64,000 bases of DNA from Fragilaria crotonensis (lineage: Eukaryota; Bacillariophyta; Fragilariophyceae; Fragilariales; Fragilariaceae): assembly GCA_022925895.1 (NCBI GenBank), contig JAKSYS010000281.1, positions 1 through 64,000 on the forward strand, read 5' to 3'. Below, in pieces: positions 40,293-51,878 of the stretch. The position numbers and the translations under genes were made by a program. Numbering within the stretch: the stretch's first letter is position 1; each line of letters starts with the position of its first letter. Below the pieces are notes generated by a model. That model did no database searches. It saw nothing but the letters and a program-made list of their open reading frames with translations, and was not told the DNA's origin.

Positions 40293-42758
40293 ATGTCAGT
40301 CAATAATGGAAATGGTTTTGCCAAGGGAAAGGCAGTCGATGTTGAAGGCGCCTACGAGGAATATGGTGACTTCAACGACATAGACCGAGATGTCGACCTG
40401 GACCTGGACGATGATTTCCCAGAAGCACCGCAAGTTAGGACCGTTGGGGTGAAAGGAAATCGAGCGTCGCTCGAGGGCGCTGTACTGAAGTTCGAAAAGA
40501 TCATGTTTGTGGTAGGAAAAGGAAAGCGGGAGAAAATCATAGTTAAAGGTGTCTCGGCGACGGTCAATCATGGTCGTAAGTTTGTCAGTACAAATCGTAC
40601 ATTCCAATCATTTTACAATTGTATGGGTGTTTCACTCAATAGCCGCATCATCCGAACCATAAACTCTTCTGTCGACTATCCTGACGTGAACCTTTCCGCT
40701 CTCAACAGATGTCTTGGCTATTATGGGACCCTCAGGTGCGTTCTTCCTTGCGGCCATATTCGAACACTTTTCACCTGGCTTAGGATAAGCTTACCCTTGT
40801 CTGTTCTGTTCCCGTACTCTCCTCCTCGTGGGTATTGTTAGGTGCTGGCAAGTCGACTCTAATATCTGCGTTGACTCAAGATGCATTTTATGGATCCGCT
40901 TTTGGGACTGTCACTTTGAGTGGTGTTCCCATGTCAGACAGGGTGTTCAAGCGATACTGCTACGTTGTTAAGCAGCGAGACACCAACTGGCCCTACCTAA
41001 CCGCGCGGGAAACGCTCACTTATGCGGCGGAACTCTATGATTTGGCAGAAACGCCCGATGTCTTGGTCAATGAGGTTATGGTGAAAACTGGCCTCGTCAG
41101 TTGTGCTGACATCGGGGTATCGCACTTGAGTGGAGGTCAACAGCGTCGTCTGTCGCTAGCTGTCGCCCTCTTGAAGCAACCTGCGGATCTCTTTCTTGAC
41201 GAGCCCACCAGTGGTCTTGATGCAGCATCCGCTTCGTATGTCATGCGAGAAATCACTCGTGTGGCGAAAGAAGAACGCCTCGTTATTGTGTGCACTATCC
41301 ACCAACCCTCAACTAGAGTATACCACAGGTTTGATCAGCTCATGCTTCTCTCCAAGGGACGTGAAGCCTACGTCGGCAGTGCGAAGGAAGCATCCGCCTA
41401 CTTTGGCTCGATTGGTTACGCCTTGCCACCCGAAACAAACCCCGCCGAGCACTTCCTTGATCTAGTAAATGCTGACTTTTCGTCTCCCGAGGAAGTGGAT
41501 TCGGTGTTGGACAAGTGGGAAGACCAGCGCACTAATGCACCTTTGCTGCGGTCGGACAGGGCTGCTGAGAAAACCATCATGGGCGGTCATTTGAACCATG
41601 GGCTCTTTCGTGAAACGAAAGTCATGTTCCGACGCCACTCGCTGTTAATGGCTCGCGATCCTCTCTTATATGCAGGGCGATTTGTGGGATTTCTGATTGT
41701 GAACTGTGTCTTTGGAATTGTCTATATCGCTGCTCGCGCATACACTCAGGATCAAGCCATCAATAAATTGTGGGTCAGTGGCTGGTATATTGGTACGTCA
41801 AAGACCTTGTTTCGCATTTCCTTTCTGTTGCATCCTTTCACAGTTTTCCATCCAGGTGTGCCGTCCAACATGGCAGTTGTTGCTGTTTATAAGCTTAATT
41901 CTGAACTCCGGTCAATTTTCCTGGAAAATAAGAACGGAATGGGATCCGCAGCCAGCTACCTCTTTGCGAAGACGTTGTTGGTGTTTCCGATCCTCTTCTG
42001 CTTCGCGTTGGCAGCTTTGGGTATCCCTGGATTTCTGATTCAGAATTTCCCCGCATCCACGTTTTCTCGTCAAATCCTGCTCTGGACCGTACAAATTGCC
42101 GCATGGGAGAGTTCTGCCGAAGCGTTCGCAGCCATTTTCGATGATGCAGTTCTTGGGATGTTGATCCACACTGGATGGTGGTTCGCCGCTCTCTTGTTTT
42201 CAGGATACCTTGTATCTGTCGATGATGTGAGTTTCGTTCCTTGATGTTTTCTGTGACACTTGTTCTATGTACTCACATGACTTTGGCACGCACATCAACA
42301 CACCATCCCTTCGTTAGATGTTTTGGCCGCTCAAGGTTTTCTATTATATCCTCCCCTACAATTACTATATACGCAGTGCCATGTTTTTGATTTTCACGGA
42401 AAGCACGTGGGAAGCTTGCACGGATCCAACAACATCAGCCGTGTGCGTAAACAGCACAGACGGTCTTCTCGTGTTGGATGCCTTTAGCCGAGTATTCCCA
42501 CTTGTCACTACAGAAAACACGTATTGGTCGGACGTTGGGTACATGGTGTGCATTGGATTATTTTGGAAGATTGTTGGTGTCGTTTCCATTGTCACCAAAG
42601 CCCGACGTGTTTCTCCGGTCCACGATCGGAATTTAGGTCAGACCATCCAGAGGCATTCGGCGGATACGAGAGAATCAAAGCCAGCGACAGAGCAGGAGGA
42701 AAAATCCGAACATAAGCCTGTTGATGATAATGTCAGCGAGCAGTCGTTTCAGTGTTAA
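40293..42758 (+). CDS. ABCG-type half transporter, five exons
   Basis: Exons 40293-40575, 40709-40735, 40842-41792, 41856-42226 and 42318-42758 join to exactly 691 codons, and all introns are GT-AG. The order is nucleotide-binding domain first, then membrane domain, as in ABCG/white proteins. Walker A reads GPSGAGKST across exons 2 and 3, the signature is LSGGQQRR, Walker B is LFLDEPTSGLD, and the H-loop is CTIHQPS. The C-terminal half has six hydrophobic helices and the GVPSNMAVVAVY block, restored only when intron 3 is removed. The tail is Glu/Lys-rich. Likely role: ATP-driven export of a lipophilic substrate after dimerising, substrate unknown. The 27-nt exon 2 encodes the start of the P-loop. 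Confidence 0.92.
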
Positions 42759-43129
42759 CGAAGTGCACGCACAATGCCTCAATCTTGTTGCTTGGGTTGT
42801 CGCCGGTAAGTGCGTCGTTCGACTTCTATTAGAGGGGGTTTAGTAGGTAGCATTAGGCGTGAGGGTTTTCAAACCACATAATTATCGTTCGACCACAATG
42901 CTGCCTGGTGCCTGGTAGTCCTATGTAAGCTGACGAAACGACTGCGTTTTACTGCAAGCATATACCAATAAGTACAGCAGCATGTATTTTTATGGTAGCA
43001 TCAGCGTGCAACTGGAACCTATGATTATCGACTATTTGACACAGACTGCAAAAACTCATCCCCGCATTGCTAAGAAATACCATCAAGTGGTCCCCGCACT
43101 GTGCAAGTCTCTCATCGACGTGTTATTCC
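42759..43129. other. Convergent 3' region between ABCG and eS10 genes
   Basis: 371 bp with no ORF of note; it must contain both 3' ends and polyadenylation sites, which I cannot place. Confidence 0.5.
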
Positions 43130-43531
43130 TCAAGGTCCGGCAGGAGCTCTGCCTCCACGGCCGAATCCACCACGGTCGCCACGTCCAAACGCAGGAGGGC
43201 GCTCAGGGCGGTCCTCTTCGCGATCGCGGCCCTCCGGGCGAGCGGCAGTCTTTTTGTGGGTGGCAGGGACAATCTCCTCTGGAAGTCCCAAGTACTGGCG
43301 CAAGTACACGATGCCCTCCGGTTCCAAGTAGCAGTAATTGTACTGCCACGAGAAGGTGATGCGGATGTAGCCTTTGGACTTGAGGGACTTCATCAAGTTG
43401 AGGACTTCAAGGTTGGTTGGTCCCTCGATTTGGGGGTGGGTTGGGGAACGCGAATCCTTCTTGACGACGCAGACGCCCTCCTTGAAGAGGTAGCTGAAGG
43501 TGGCGATACGGCTGGACTTTGGGATAAACAT
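43130..43531 (-). CDS. RPS10: Small ribosomal subunit protein eS10 (RPS10)
   Basis: The ATG at 43531 gives 133 residues. The N-terminal ~90 residues match the winged-helix S10 domain: IPKSSRIATFSYLFKEGV, VVKKD, HPQI, NLEVLNLMKSLKSKGY, a WQYNYCYL strand and GIVYLRQYLGLPEEIVPATHK. The C-terminus is a basic Arg/Gly-rich tail (GRGDRGGFGRGGRAP), usual for eukaryotic eS10. It belongs to the head of the 40S subunit. Single exon as read. It shares a 699-bp divergent upstream region with the E1 gene. Confidence 0.95.
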   Translation of the reverse strand: MFIPKSSRIATFSYLFKEGVCVVKKDSRSPTHPQIEGPTNLEVLNLMKSLKSKGYIRITFSWQYNYCYLEPEGIVYLRQYLGLPEEIVPATHKKTAARPEGRDREEDRPERPPAFGRGDRGGFGRGGRAPAGP

Positions 43532-44230
43532 GCTGAGAGTCTTGACAGGTAAATGAACTCAAGTTACAGAGTCACGATGTCGTATTTTGCTGAAAACACG
43601 AAAAAGTAGTAGAGATTGTGTGACCATGTGACCATGGTGGGAGGGGGCTTTGTTGCGCTCTAGGTCAGACATCTACGGTTGAATCATACTGCACATTTTC
43701 ACTTCTAGTAATCCGGTATGCAGTGCCGAAAGATTAAAGTTTGTTAGGGATAAGGAGTTAAGTTTCCCCACAAAGCAGTTGAGCTGTGACCGTATGACAT
43801 ACCAGTACCGGTCCTGTTCTGTCCATCCTTCGACGGTCATATCGTCATCGAGAAGCAAGAAGCGCGAACAAGAGTCCTTCGAAGATTCACATTGAGTAGT
43901 CGTACATACTACTGGTACATACAGTATCTTGTTCTTTGTATTGTATCGTTTGGAGGACGATACTACTGCTACTGTATTACTAGTACTGTGTTAAATATAC
44001 TGTGCAATTGACAACGAATCGAATCATTAGTACTACTACGAGTAGTACTTTCTACGCACGAGTCTCCCCTGTTCCCCTCGAGTCGTTGGTTTGCGGTTAC
44101 ACGGGTTGCGTGTTGAAAGGCTGCGACAGACTCATCTTACAATTGATCGAAGGCTTTCGCGAAAAGTCATTAGCATTTGGTGCAGAGCATTTGCACCCCA
44201 TTCATTCACTCAGCAAACGGAAACCGAAGC
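43532..44230. other. Divergent promoter region between RPS10 and E1 genes
   Basis: 699 bp separating two housekeeping genes transcribed outward. 43890-44060 is rich in TACT/GTAC words, including a TACTACTACGAGTAGTACT inverted repeat. No core promoter motif could be assigned. Confidence 0.5.
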
Positions 44231-47200
44231 ATGTCGTCGGAAACCAGCGCCATGGAGGCAACAGCGACAGCTGAAGGTGCGTGAATGAAAGCGGGCTGTC
44301 GAGTCATCAACGAAGGTGCCAGTCGTCAGATTGCTGTTCCTCGACTGTAGCACTCGGTGTACTCTGAACTCTGAATCACTTTACTGAATATTCCGTACTG
44401 AAACTTGCTTCCTCTCCTTTTTCAGTCGACGAGAAGCTGTATTCTCGACAGCTCTATGTCATGGGGCATGAAGCGCAACGTCGCATGATGGCCTCACGGG
44501 CACTCCTCATCGGTCTCTCTGGTTTGGGCGCTGAAGTAGCTAAGAACTGCATCCTCGCCGGCCTTTCTGCTTTGACTCTTTGCGATTGCGAACCTGTCAA
44601 TTCGTTCGATTTGGGTGGAAGTTTTTATCTATCTGAAGATCAAATTGGACAGCCTAATCGTGCTGCCCTTGTAAAGGACAAGTTGGCCGAACTCAATCCA
44701 TATGTCCACGTTGAAGTCGCCGATGTGAAGGATCATACGGCTTTCTCCATATTGCCGCTCCTGTCTGGTATGACTTGTGTCGTTATCACCATTCCCTTGC
44801 CCAAGGCTCTCTTGATTGAGATTAATTCGAAGTGTCGGGAGCTCAACTGTTCCTTCATTTATACCTTGACGACGGGGGTCTTTGGTCAAGTCTTTTGTGA
44901 TTTTGGCGAAAACTTTGTGGTGTCGGACAAGGATGGAAATCCTCCGATGACGTCGCAGATCGAGTCAATCTTGCCAGGCAATCCAGCGGTTGTCAAGGTT
45001 CTGGAAGACCATGGCCGTCACGGATTGGAGACCGGAGACTTCGTTCAGTTTGCGAGACTCAAGAATGTTGAGGGTTTGGAGGAGAATAAGCAATATGAGA
45101 TAAACTCCACCGGGCCGTACACCTTCGAACTGGTCGGTGTCGACTTGACTGGTATCGAACTAAACCCTAATCAACAGGGCTACATTACTCAAGTCAAGCG
45201 TCCTGTCACGCTCCATTTCAAGACCTACGAAACTGCTTTAGGCGAATCGGTGGACATGTTATCCGATTTCGCGAAATTTGACCGACCTCCCCTTTTGCAC
45301 GTAGCCTACCAAGCGTTGGCAGCCTATCGTGATGCAAATGGAGACTATCCTTCCCCGGGTGATGCAGCTGCAGCACAAAGTGTTTTGGATATTGCCAAGA
45401 GCATCAATGCTGAGATTTGCGAAGGCCAAGATCGTATTATTCTACACCTCGCGAGCGGCTCCAAAGCCATCTTGTCTCCCATGTGCGCTGCTTTAGGAGG
45501 TATGGTCGGGCAAGAAGTTCTCAAGGCATGCTCAGGCAAGTTCACCCCCATTCCAGGTTTCTTCTATTTCGATGCCGATGAGTCTCTTCCCGACGATCTC
45601 CTACCAATCGAAGAGGTTTCCCCAAGCAACTCTCGATACGACTCGCAGGTTGCCTGCTTCGGAAAGACAATGCAGCAGAAGTTGCTCGACCTGAGATACT
45701 TCATTGTTGGTGCAGGCGCCATTGGTTGCGAAATGATGAAGAACTGGGCTCTTATGGGTGTTGGATGCGGGGAAAAGGGACACGTATATGTAACTGACAT
45801 GGATCGCATTGAAAAGTCAAATTTGTCACGTCAGTTCTTGTTCCGCAACTCTGATATTGATCAGTTCAAGTCGACAACGGCTGCTAAGGCAGCGCTGGCA
45901 ATGAATACAGGCATGAACGTCACGGCATACCAGGAAAAGGTGGCATCCGATACTGAGCACATATTCGGCGACGACTTTTATGACACATTGAGTGGCGTTT
46001 GCACGGCTCTCGATAACGTAGAAGCTCGCCTCTACGTTGACCAACGTTGCCTTTTCTACCGCCTTCCCATGCTGGAGAGTGGGACGCTTGGAACCAAGGG
46101 TAACACACAAGTCGTCGTCCCGCACTTGACCGAGAACTATGGAGCGACACGTGATCCGCCGGAGAAGAGTATTCCTGTTTGCACGCTGAAGAACTTCCCG
46201 AACCAGATTCAGCACACGCTGCAATGGGCACGTGACTATTTTGAGGGCGAATTCAAGCAGGCGGCGGATGAAGTCAACTCCTATTTAAGCTCGAACCCCG
46301 AAACCTACTTGGATTCGCTTCAACCTAACACTAGGATTGATACTCTCAAGATCATCCATCGCTGTCTTGTGGAAGAACGTCCGATTTCTTTCGAGGACTG
46401 CATTGTTTGGGCTCGCCTCAAGTTCGAAGCGCTCTTCAACAACCACATCCGCCAGTTACTTTACAACTTTCCTCCAGATCAGATCACCAGCTCCGGGAGC
46501 AAGTTTTGGTCGGGATCTAAGCGATGCCCCAAGGCTCTGACCTTTGAGCTGGATGCCGTTTGCGAGGACGCCGAAATGAGGAACCACCTTGACTTCGTTG
46601 TCGCTGCCGCCAATCTCCGCGCATCGATGTTTGGTATAAAGGGACGTACAGACGAGGAGTACTTCCGCGAGACGTTGAAAAACGTTATCGTACCAGATTT
46701 CACACCAAACGACGGTGTCAAGATTGCGGCTAGTGACGCCGAAGAGCAGCAGAGCACCTCTGCTATGGATACTGGCGATTCTGAAGTGGATGACATTTGG
46801 AACGCCTTGCCTAAGCCGAGCGAGCTTGCCGGTTTTAAGTTGGATCCAATTGAATTCGACAAGGATATTGACGATCACATGCTGTTCGTCACCGCCTGCT
46901 CAAACTTGCGCGCTCTTAACTACAGTATTCCCACTGAGGACACTCATCGTTCCAGAGCCATTGCTGGAAATATTATTCCGGCCATCGCCACAACAACTGC
47001 CATGGTGACGGGTTTGGTTTGCTTGGAGCTGTACAAGATTATTGGGACCCCCCGTAAAGTGCTGACGATTGAGGCATATAAGAATGGCTTCATAAACCTG
47101 GCCATTCCGTTCATGACACTTTCTGAGCCTATTCCACCAGCCAAGACTAAGGCTCTCTTCAAGGGTAAAGAGTGGAACTGGACCGCCTGGGATTCGTTGG

Positions 47201-47490
47201 ACATTAGTTTGGGGGATGTAACTTTGGGAGAGTTTATGGACTATTTTGAGCAGGAGTACAACCTCGAAGTGAGCATGCTTAGCTATGGAGTCAGCATCTT
47301 GTACTCGTTTTTTGCAAACAAGAAGAAGGTTGAAGAGCGGAAGGTTATGAAGATGACTGAGGTTATCACATCGATCACAAAGAAAGAATTCCCACCGAAC
47401 CAGCTTTTCATCACGTTGGAGGTCATCGCGAACGACAAGGACACCGATGAGGAGGTCGAGCTACCGTACATCAAGTTTCGGTTCCGATAA
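44231..47490 (+). CDS. UBA1: Ubiquitin-activating enzyme E1
   Basis: Exon 1 (44231-44276) and exon 2 (44426-47490) join to 1037 codons, 1036 residues, close to yeast and animal E1 length. The intron is GT-AG and 149 bp. The N-terminal inactive adenylation half begins LYSRQLYVMGHEAQRRM. The active half has the ATP-binding VGAGAIGCEMMKNWALMG (about residues 443-460) and DMDRIEKSNLSRQFLFR. The catalytic Cys is residue 601 in SIPVCTLKNFPNQ (codon 46180-46182). The C-terminal ubiquitin-fold domain ends LPYIKFRFR. It charges ubiquitin as a thioester and hands it to E2 enzymes. The wording favours UBA1 over UBA6 or SUMO/NEDD8 E1s, since it is a single full-length chain. Confidence 0.97.
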
Positions 47491-49503
47491 ATCTTTGAGA
47501 TAGCAGGGAAATGGGCGAATGTTCAATAGGTCCTTGAAAACAAACCATAGTAGGAAATCATCTTTGGCACGCAAGCCTTTCACAAAATCCACCATCAAGG
47601 TTACTTTTGTTCCAATGGATAACAGACTCCCAACAGCCAATTTGAGATTCAACACCATCCATAGGACAAAATACATGGTGCTTAGTATTCCTACTTTTGC
47701 ATGAGAACAATGAAGCAAACATCAAGATAGGATGGAAAGTTAACAAGAACCCAGAGGTGAGGAGGAGCACAACAACATAATTTTTCAGCACCCCAAGGAT
47801 GTCGTACTTGGAACCTTATCATCATCTTTGTGTTCAGGAGAAGTGGAAAACAACGTGATGGTCAATCCTCAGCAACAGGCTCCCTGGTGCAATCCTAGAT
47901 GGGATGACACATCAGATTCCAACTACAAGCCATCATCTGGCAACAGCGGTTCAAAGATTTCTTGTTGACTATGAATGAAGAGAAATAGTAGCTCCTAGCT
48001 AGTTGGTAAAGTTTAAGCTACTCTCCTCGTCCTCCCTCCTACTCGACTTCATCACCAACATACTTTGCAAGCAAGCTTGTTGTCACCTGCTTTATCTCCA
48101 GCAAGAATTGAAGCAAGCAAGCAAGAGCATGAATGCTGGAAGTATTTGTATGCTCAATCCACAAGCTTACAACTTGAGTTAATTTTGTGGCTACAATTGT
48201 AGCAGCCGCATAGCAGCCAGGCACCACCATTGTGACGTAAATGCCTTTTTTGCAGCGTTATCAGAGTTTGCCAATATGTCCACAAACTGAACCCAAGTGA
48301 TCATCAAAGGAAGTGGCATGGCATATACAATGTTGTGGGAAGAAGCCCAAATGACATTGGTCAATGCCATCGTTACACAGAATGCGAAGACTGCTGTTTC
48401 TTCTATGTTTTCAATTGAGGACAAGTTTGGTGTGGTGGTGTTTGTTAAATCACATCCACCAGTACTCAAGGTACTGATTACTCGCAAGAGGCAATTCATA
48501 GCATGCCATTAATAATTGCACTCTTCTCAGCCTAAAAACAGTGTCAATTGAAATAATTTTGCTGCAACACTTGTGCCCATAGCATGGGTATTCATGATTG
48601 ATGTCAACTATTTTGACATGTATGCGGCTTGGATGATGACGTACAGCCAACATATCAAGCATGAGAATGAGAGTTGAATATGACTGTCTCCTCAGATTTA
48701 TTTGTACTCGAAAGTAGAAAGTGCTGCACACTAATGAATTGGTTTTTTGCGAAGTGGGTACAGAATAACAGAATGCTGTGAGGCACAAAATTCCGACTAA
48801 TGCTGGTGTAGTACAGTATGCATAGAATAAATCAGCTGCGCGGTTTCAAGTTTTGAATTCTGAGGTCGTGAGAAATTTCTAAGCCGCAGGACAATTTCCG
48901 GTCGTTGTAGTACGGGACAGTAATCCAATAGTATTTGGGCCTTTCTGCTTTGTCCGAGGTGTCGCTTCAATGTGTTCTGTCCATGGATTCTGAGTCTACG
49001 GTCTCCAGCTGTCGGCAGAAACTGACAGCAGGACGATCCAATAAATCCCAAGCAATTAGATTGCTTCTCATTGCCACAGCACCATCTACATTCAAGTTAA
49101 GACCGCCTTCACAGTGCCCATACTAACTCTATGTATCACAAAAGAACTCTCTTCCCGTTTTTTTTTGGGAAAGTCATTTCCGTGAAACAGTTGCTGTATT
49201 CGGAGTATTCAACTGCGCAGTTGTATGCAGTCATAGCGATTCTCTGATAGAATGAAAAACGAATCACGATACACTTTAGTACCGGTTCAGAAGCAGTGTG
49301 TTCATGAGGTCAAATGGTTGTCCATTGCCCCTCCTAGGTACGGATGTCTTGTGAATGTAGCACGCCCAATGGATTGCTAGGAGAAATTTCCGGTTCTGAA
49401 ATGTCCTAAAAACCAAAAGCGTCATAAATTCATCATCTTATGACGCACACACGCACACAACACAAAAGAACAACGACCCACATTTGCTAACATTGACACC
49501 ACT
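47491..49503. other. 2-kb intergenic stretch without gene
   Basis: Short ORFs only. 47560-48700 reads like decayed repeat DNA, similar in texture to 7250-8500 and 55830-57660. A CAAGCAAGCAAG run lies near 48110-48125. Nothing recognisable. Confidence 0.5.
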
Positions 49504-50235
49504 ATGGACTACTCTCCCCATCTTAACAACCTTGGAGCTGCTGCTGTGGAGGCTGGTAAATTCACCTTGGCAATTGAGCTGATGAGAGAGGCATTGGATG
49601 CCAAGCTTGCTTCGATATCGGATTCGCTCAACGGTCCAGGTCATTCCGAAAGGAAGAATCGTCGTTTGGACCGGGCTGAGTTTGAACTCATCCTAGATAG
49701 AACTTCGAAGATGGATGTTGATTCTCCTGATTTTTTCATGTCCAGTTATTGTTCAGAATCTGAGGCTTTCCTATACAGGAAAGCCTTCTTCATCGTTGCC
49801 GACGATGGGTGGGCTACTACAAACGAAGACTCTGACAACAATGTCTCGCCCTCGTGTGTAATCCAGTCAGCAACTCTACTTTTTAATCTTGGGCTCATTT
49901 ACCACATGAAGGCGAGAAGAAAAGGCACCAAGTTCATGGAAAAATCAATCGTTATGTACAAAATGGCCCTCGGTTTGTTGAAGGATGTCTTGAATTCGAG
50001 CAGTTGTCACGTGGTCGACGCACGATTGACTCTTGCACTCATCAACAATCTTGGCGAAATCTACTTCGTTCAGGGCCAACACGAAATGGCAAAAAACTGC
50101 TTCGATAACCTTTCTGTCCTGCTTTCTGGCATGTGTGCCTCCGGAATGAGCAGGCTGGTCGATCAGAATGACTGGTCCGGATTTGTGATGAACTCGATGA
50201 TGCTGATCGACCCACATTTCGCCGCGGCAGCCTAG
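49504..50235 (+). CDS. TPR-like protein, 243 residues, function unknown
   Basis: The ATG at 49504 lies close behind a poly-purine leader; single exon to the TAG at 50233-50235. The first 30 residues (HLNNLGAAAVEAGKFTLAIELMREAL) form a TPR-type helix pair. Two more helix pairs are suggested by QSATLLFNLGLIYHMKARR...FMEKSIVMYKMAL and LALINNLGEIYFVQGQHEMAKNCFDNL. The pattern NxLG-A-G-A-xxxF fits TPRs. The middle (70-115) is not repeat-like. TPR proteins act as protein-binding scaffolds; no partner can be inferred. It resembles the many short TPR proteins of diatoms in style. Confidence 0.78.
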   Translation: MDYSPHLNNLGAAAVEAGKFTLAIELMREALDAKLASISDSLNGPGHSERKNRRLDRAEFELILDRTSKMDVDSPDFFMSSYCSESEAFLYRKAFFIVADDGWATTNEDSDNNVSPSCVIQSATLLFNLGLIYHMKARRKGTKFMEKSIVMYKMALGLLKDVLNSSSCHVVDARLTLALINNLGEIYFVQGQHEMAKNCFDNLSVLLSGMCASGMSRLVDQNDWSGFVMNSMMLIDPHFAAAA

Positions 50236-50696
50236 TAGCTGTTTGAACATTCTGTTGTTTTGTTTTGAAGCAAACGGTAACAAACCAAGATGCGTAACAC
50301 TACCACCTACCACGGCAATATATACTGTTAGAGTTTTTCATGTTGTCATGCCCATTGACCGACTAGATCAAATACTGGTACGGCCTAGCGCCCAGTCATT
50401 GTTAAAATCTCTGTTACATCCTAAAAACCGTAACGATTTAAAAAAATCTAGTTGGGTGTTTCTTAAGAACGTTTGGCTTAGTTTGTCAGAGGCACGACGG
50501 AGGCAAGAGTCGCGGTTGGTTGATTGGGACATCACATGGCTAAAGACTCGAGAACAGTAGGATGGATGTGCCACAAGTAGTCTGGAATCCGCCACAAGAA
50601 AACAAAAGTAGTTGTGCTTAAACGTCGGTGCTGGATGCGTCGTGCCAACAGCGAAAACGCGTACTAACCCAATCAGACGTGTACTTTCGAGTCGAT
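50236..50696. other. Convergent 3' region between TPR and Nudix genes
   Basis: 461 bp without a recognisable gene. Confidence 0.5.
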
Positions 50697-51185
50697 TCAG
50701 CAAGAGGTCCCGAAGAAGTTGACAACACAGATTGGTGCGTCCTCCACCATTTTCCCCAGCGGACCGAACAGTTGTGGCCTTCCCTTTCCTCTCATCTCAA
50801 CTAATTCGTTCCAGGAAAACGATTCCCACCCTTCACATTTCTCCGGCTCCATGTTTACCAGCGTTGCCTGAGGATCGGCAAATTCACCCATCATAAAGAT
50901 GGTAACATAGTGCTTCTGTTCATCAACCATGACGTCGTTGGTCACATGGGCAAACTGAAGATTGACGATATCGATATCCATTTCCTCCTTTACTTCCCTT
51001 TTCGCACATTCGTCCCAGGTCTCCATCATCTCTAAATGGCCACCCGGCAAGGCAAGCGATCCAGCTCCATGACTTCCTTTTCGGATACCACAGAAAAATT
51101 TCCAAGGTTGATGAGGATCTCTAACTAGGACTCCCACGCCCACTCTGACGTGTTGTTGCAGCTGCTTTTCCTTGGTGGATGACAT
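50697..51185 (-). CDS. Nudix hydrolase, NUDT15/MTH2-like
   Basis: The ATG at 51185 gives 162 residues; an in-frame TTG 42 bp upstream is not taken as the start. The fold opens with VRVGVGVLVRDPH, then KGSHGAGSLALPGGHLEMMETW. The Nudix box reads GGHLEMMETWDECAKREVKEEM, with the metal-binding REVKEE intact and the late Gly replaced by Asp. HYVTIFMMGEF and PEKCEGWESFSWNEL follow, close to the NUDT15 pattern. Family role: hydrolyses modified or surplus nucleoside triphosphates to monophosphate and pyrophosphate. No targeting peptide is evident. Single exon. Confidence 0.9.
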   Translation of the reverse strand: MSSTKEKQLQQHVRVGVGVLVRDPHQPWKFFCGIRKGSHGAGSLALPGGHLEMMETWDECAKREVKEEMDIDIVNLQFAHVTNDVMVDEQKHYVTIFMMGEFADPQATLVNMEPEKCEGWESFSWNELVEMRGKGRPQLFGPLGKMVEDAPICVVNFFGTSC

Positions 51186-51878
51186 GCTCTCGGTGCTGCC
51201 GTTGGAAGCGCAAAATCGTCGCGACAAGAAACAAGAAAAGTGGCAAGTATCTCGCGTTGAGATGCTTCAAGGCGTATGGATGCCGCGCTGCCTTGTTGGT
51301 GCTGCGTCGACTTGGGGACCGCTTGGAGTCAATGCACAATACCAGACACTGGCAACGAATTCGGTTCCTTCCAGACGACACGGTACAATTGCGGAAGATC
51401 CTGTCAAGGTTGTGTCAGCTCGTGTTTCGATAACCACACAAATACTAACTCTGCTTCACTGCCAACTGCCAAGCACCAACAGCGCTGAATCTCCTTGAAC
51501 ATGCACGTGTTCAATGCATTTTGTTTTTTTTTGTTACAGGTCTCTATCATACATATATCCCCATCTTCGGGTATTGCCAGTACCCGGATAAGTCTGCTTC
51601 TACGGTACTGGTATACCGCACCGGTATGACAGGTTTCATATTCCAACCGGTAGAAAAAAATAGTTGCCTACCGCCTATACATTGCACATTGCACCACTTG
51701 TCAAGTATGCACATTACGGTCGTATCGGCATGTCCAGAGATGGCAGCGGGCAGTGACGATTTCCGATTGCCTTACCTCCACACGCTGAGGATCACAAGAT
51801 CGTTATCCTAACTACAAGAGAAAATAGAAAGAATGCGATCCATGCGAATGTTTACAACATGATGTCTTTACATTCAGT
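51186..51878. other. Intergenic between Nudix and glycosyltransferase genes
   Basis: 693 bp, no recognisable gene. It would contain the Nudix promoter and the 3' end of the glycosyltransferase transcript. A GTATTGCCAGTACCCGG stretch near 51573 and further TACCGG words occur. Confidence 0.45.

Noticed and set aside
45826-46224. Long antisense ORFs within the E1 gene
   Set aside because: Shadow frames of a strongly coding sequence; no domain.
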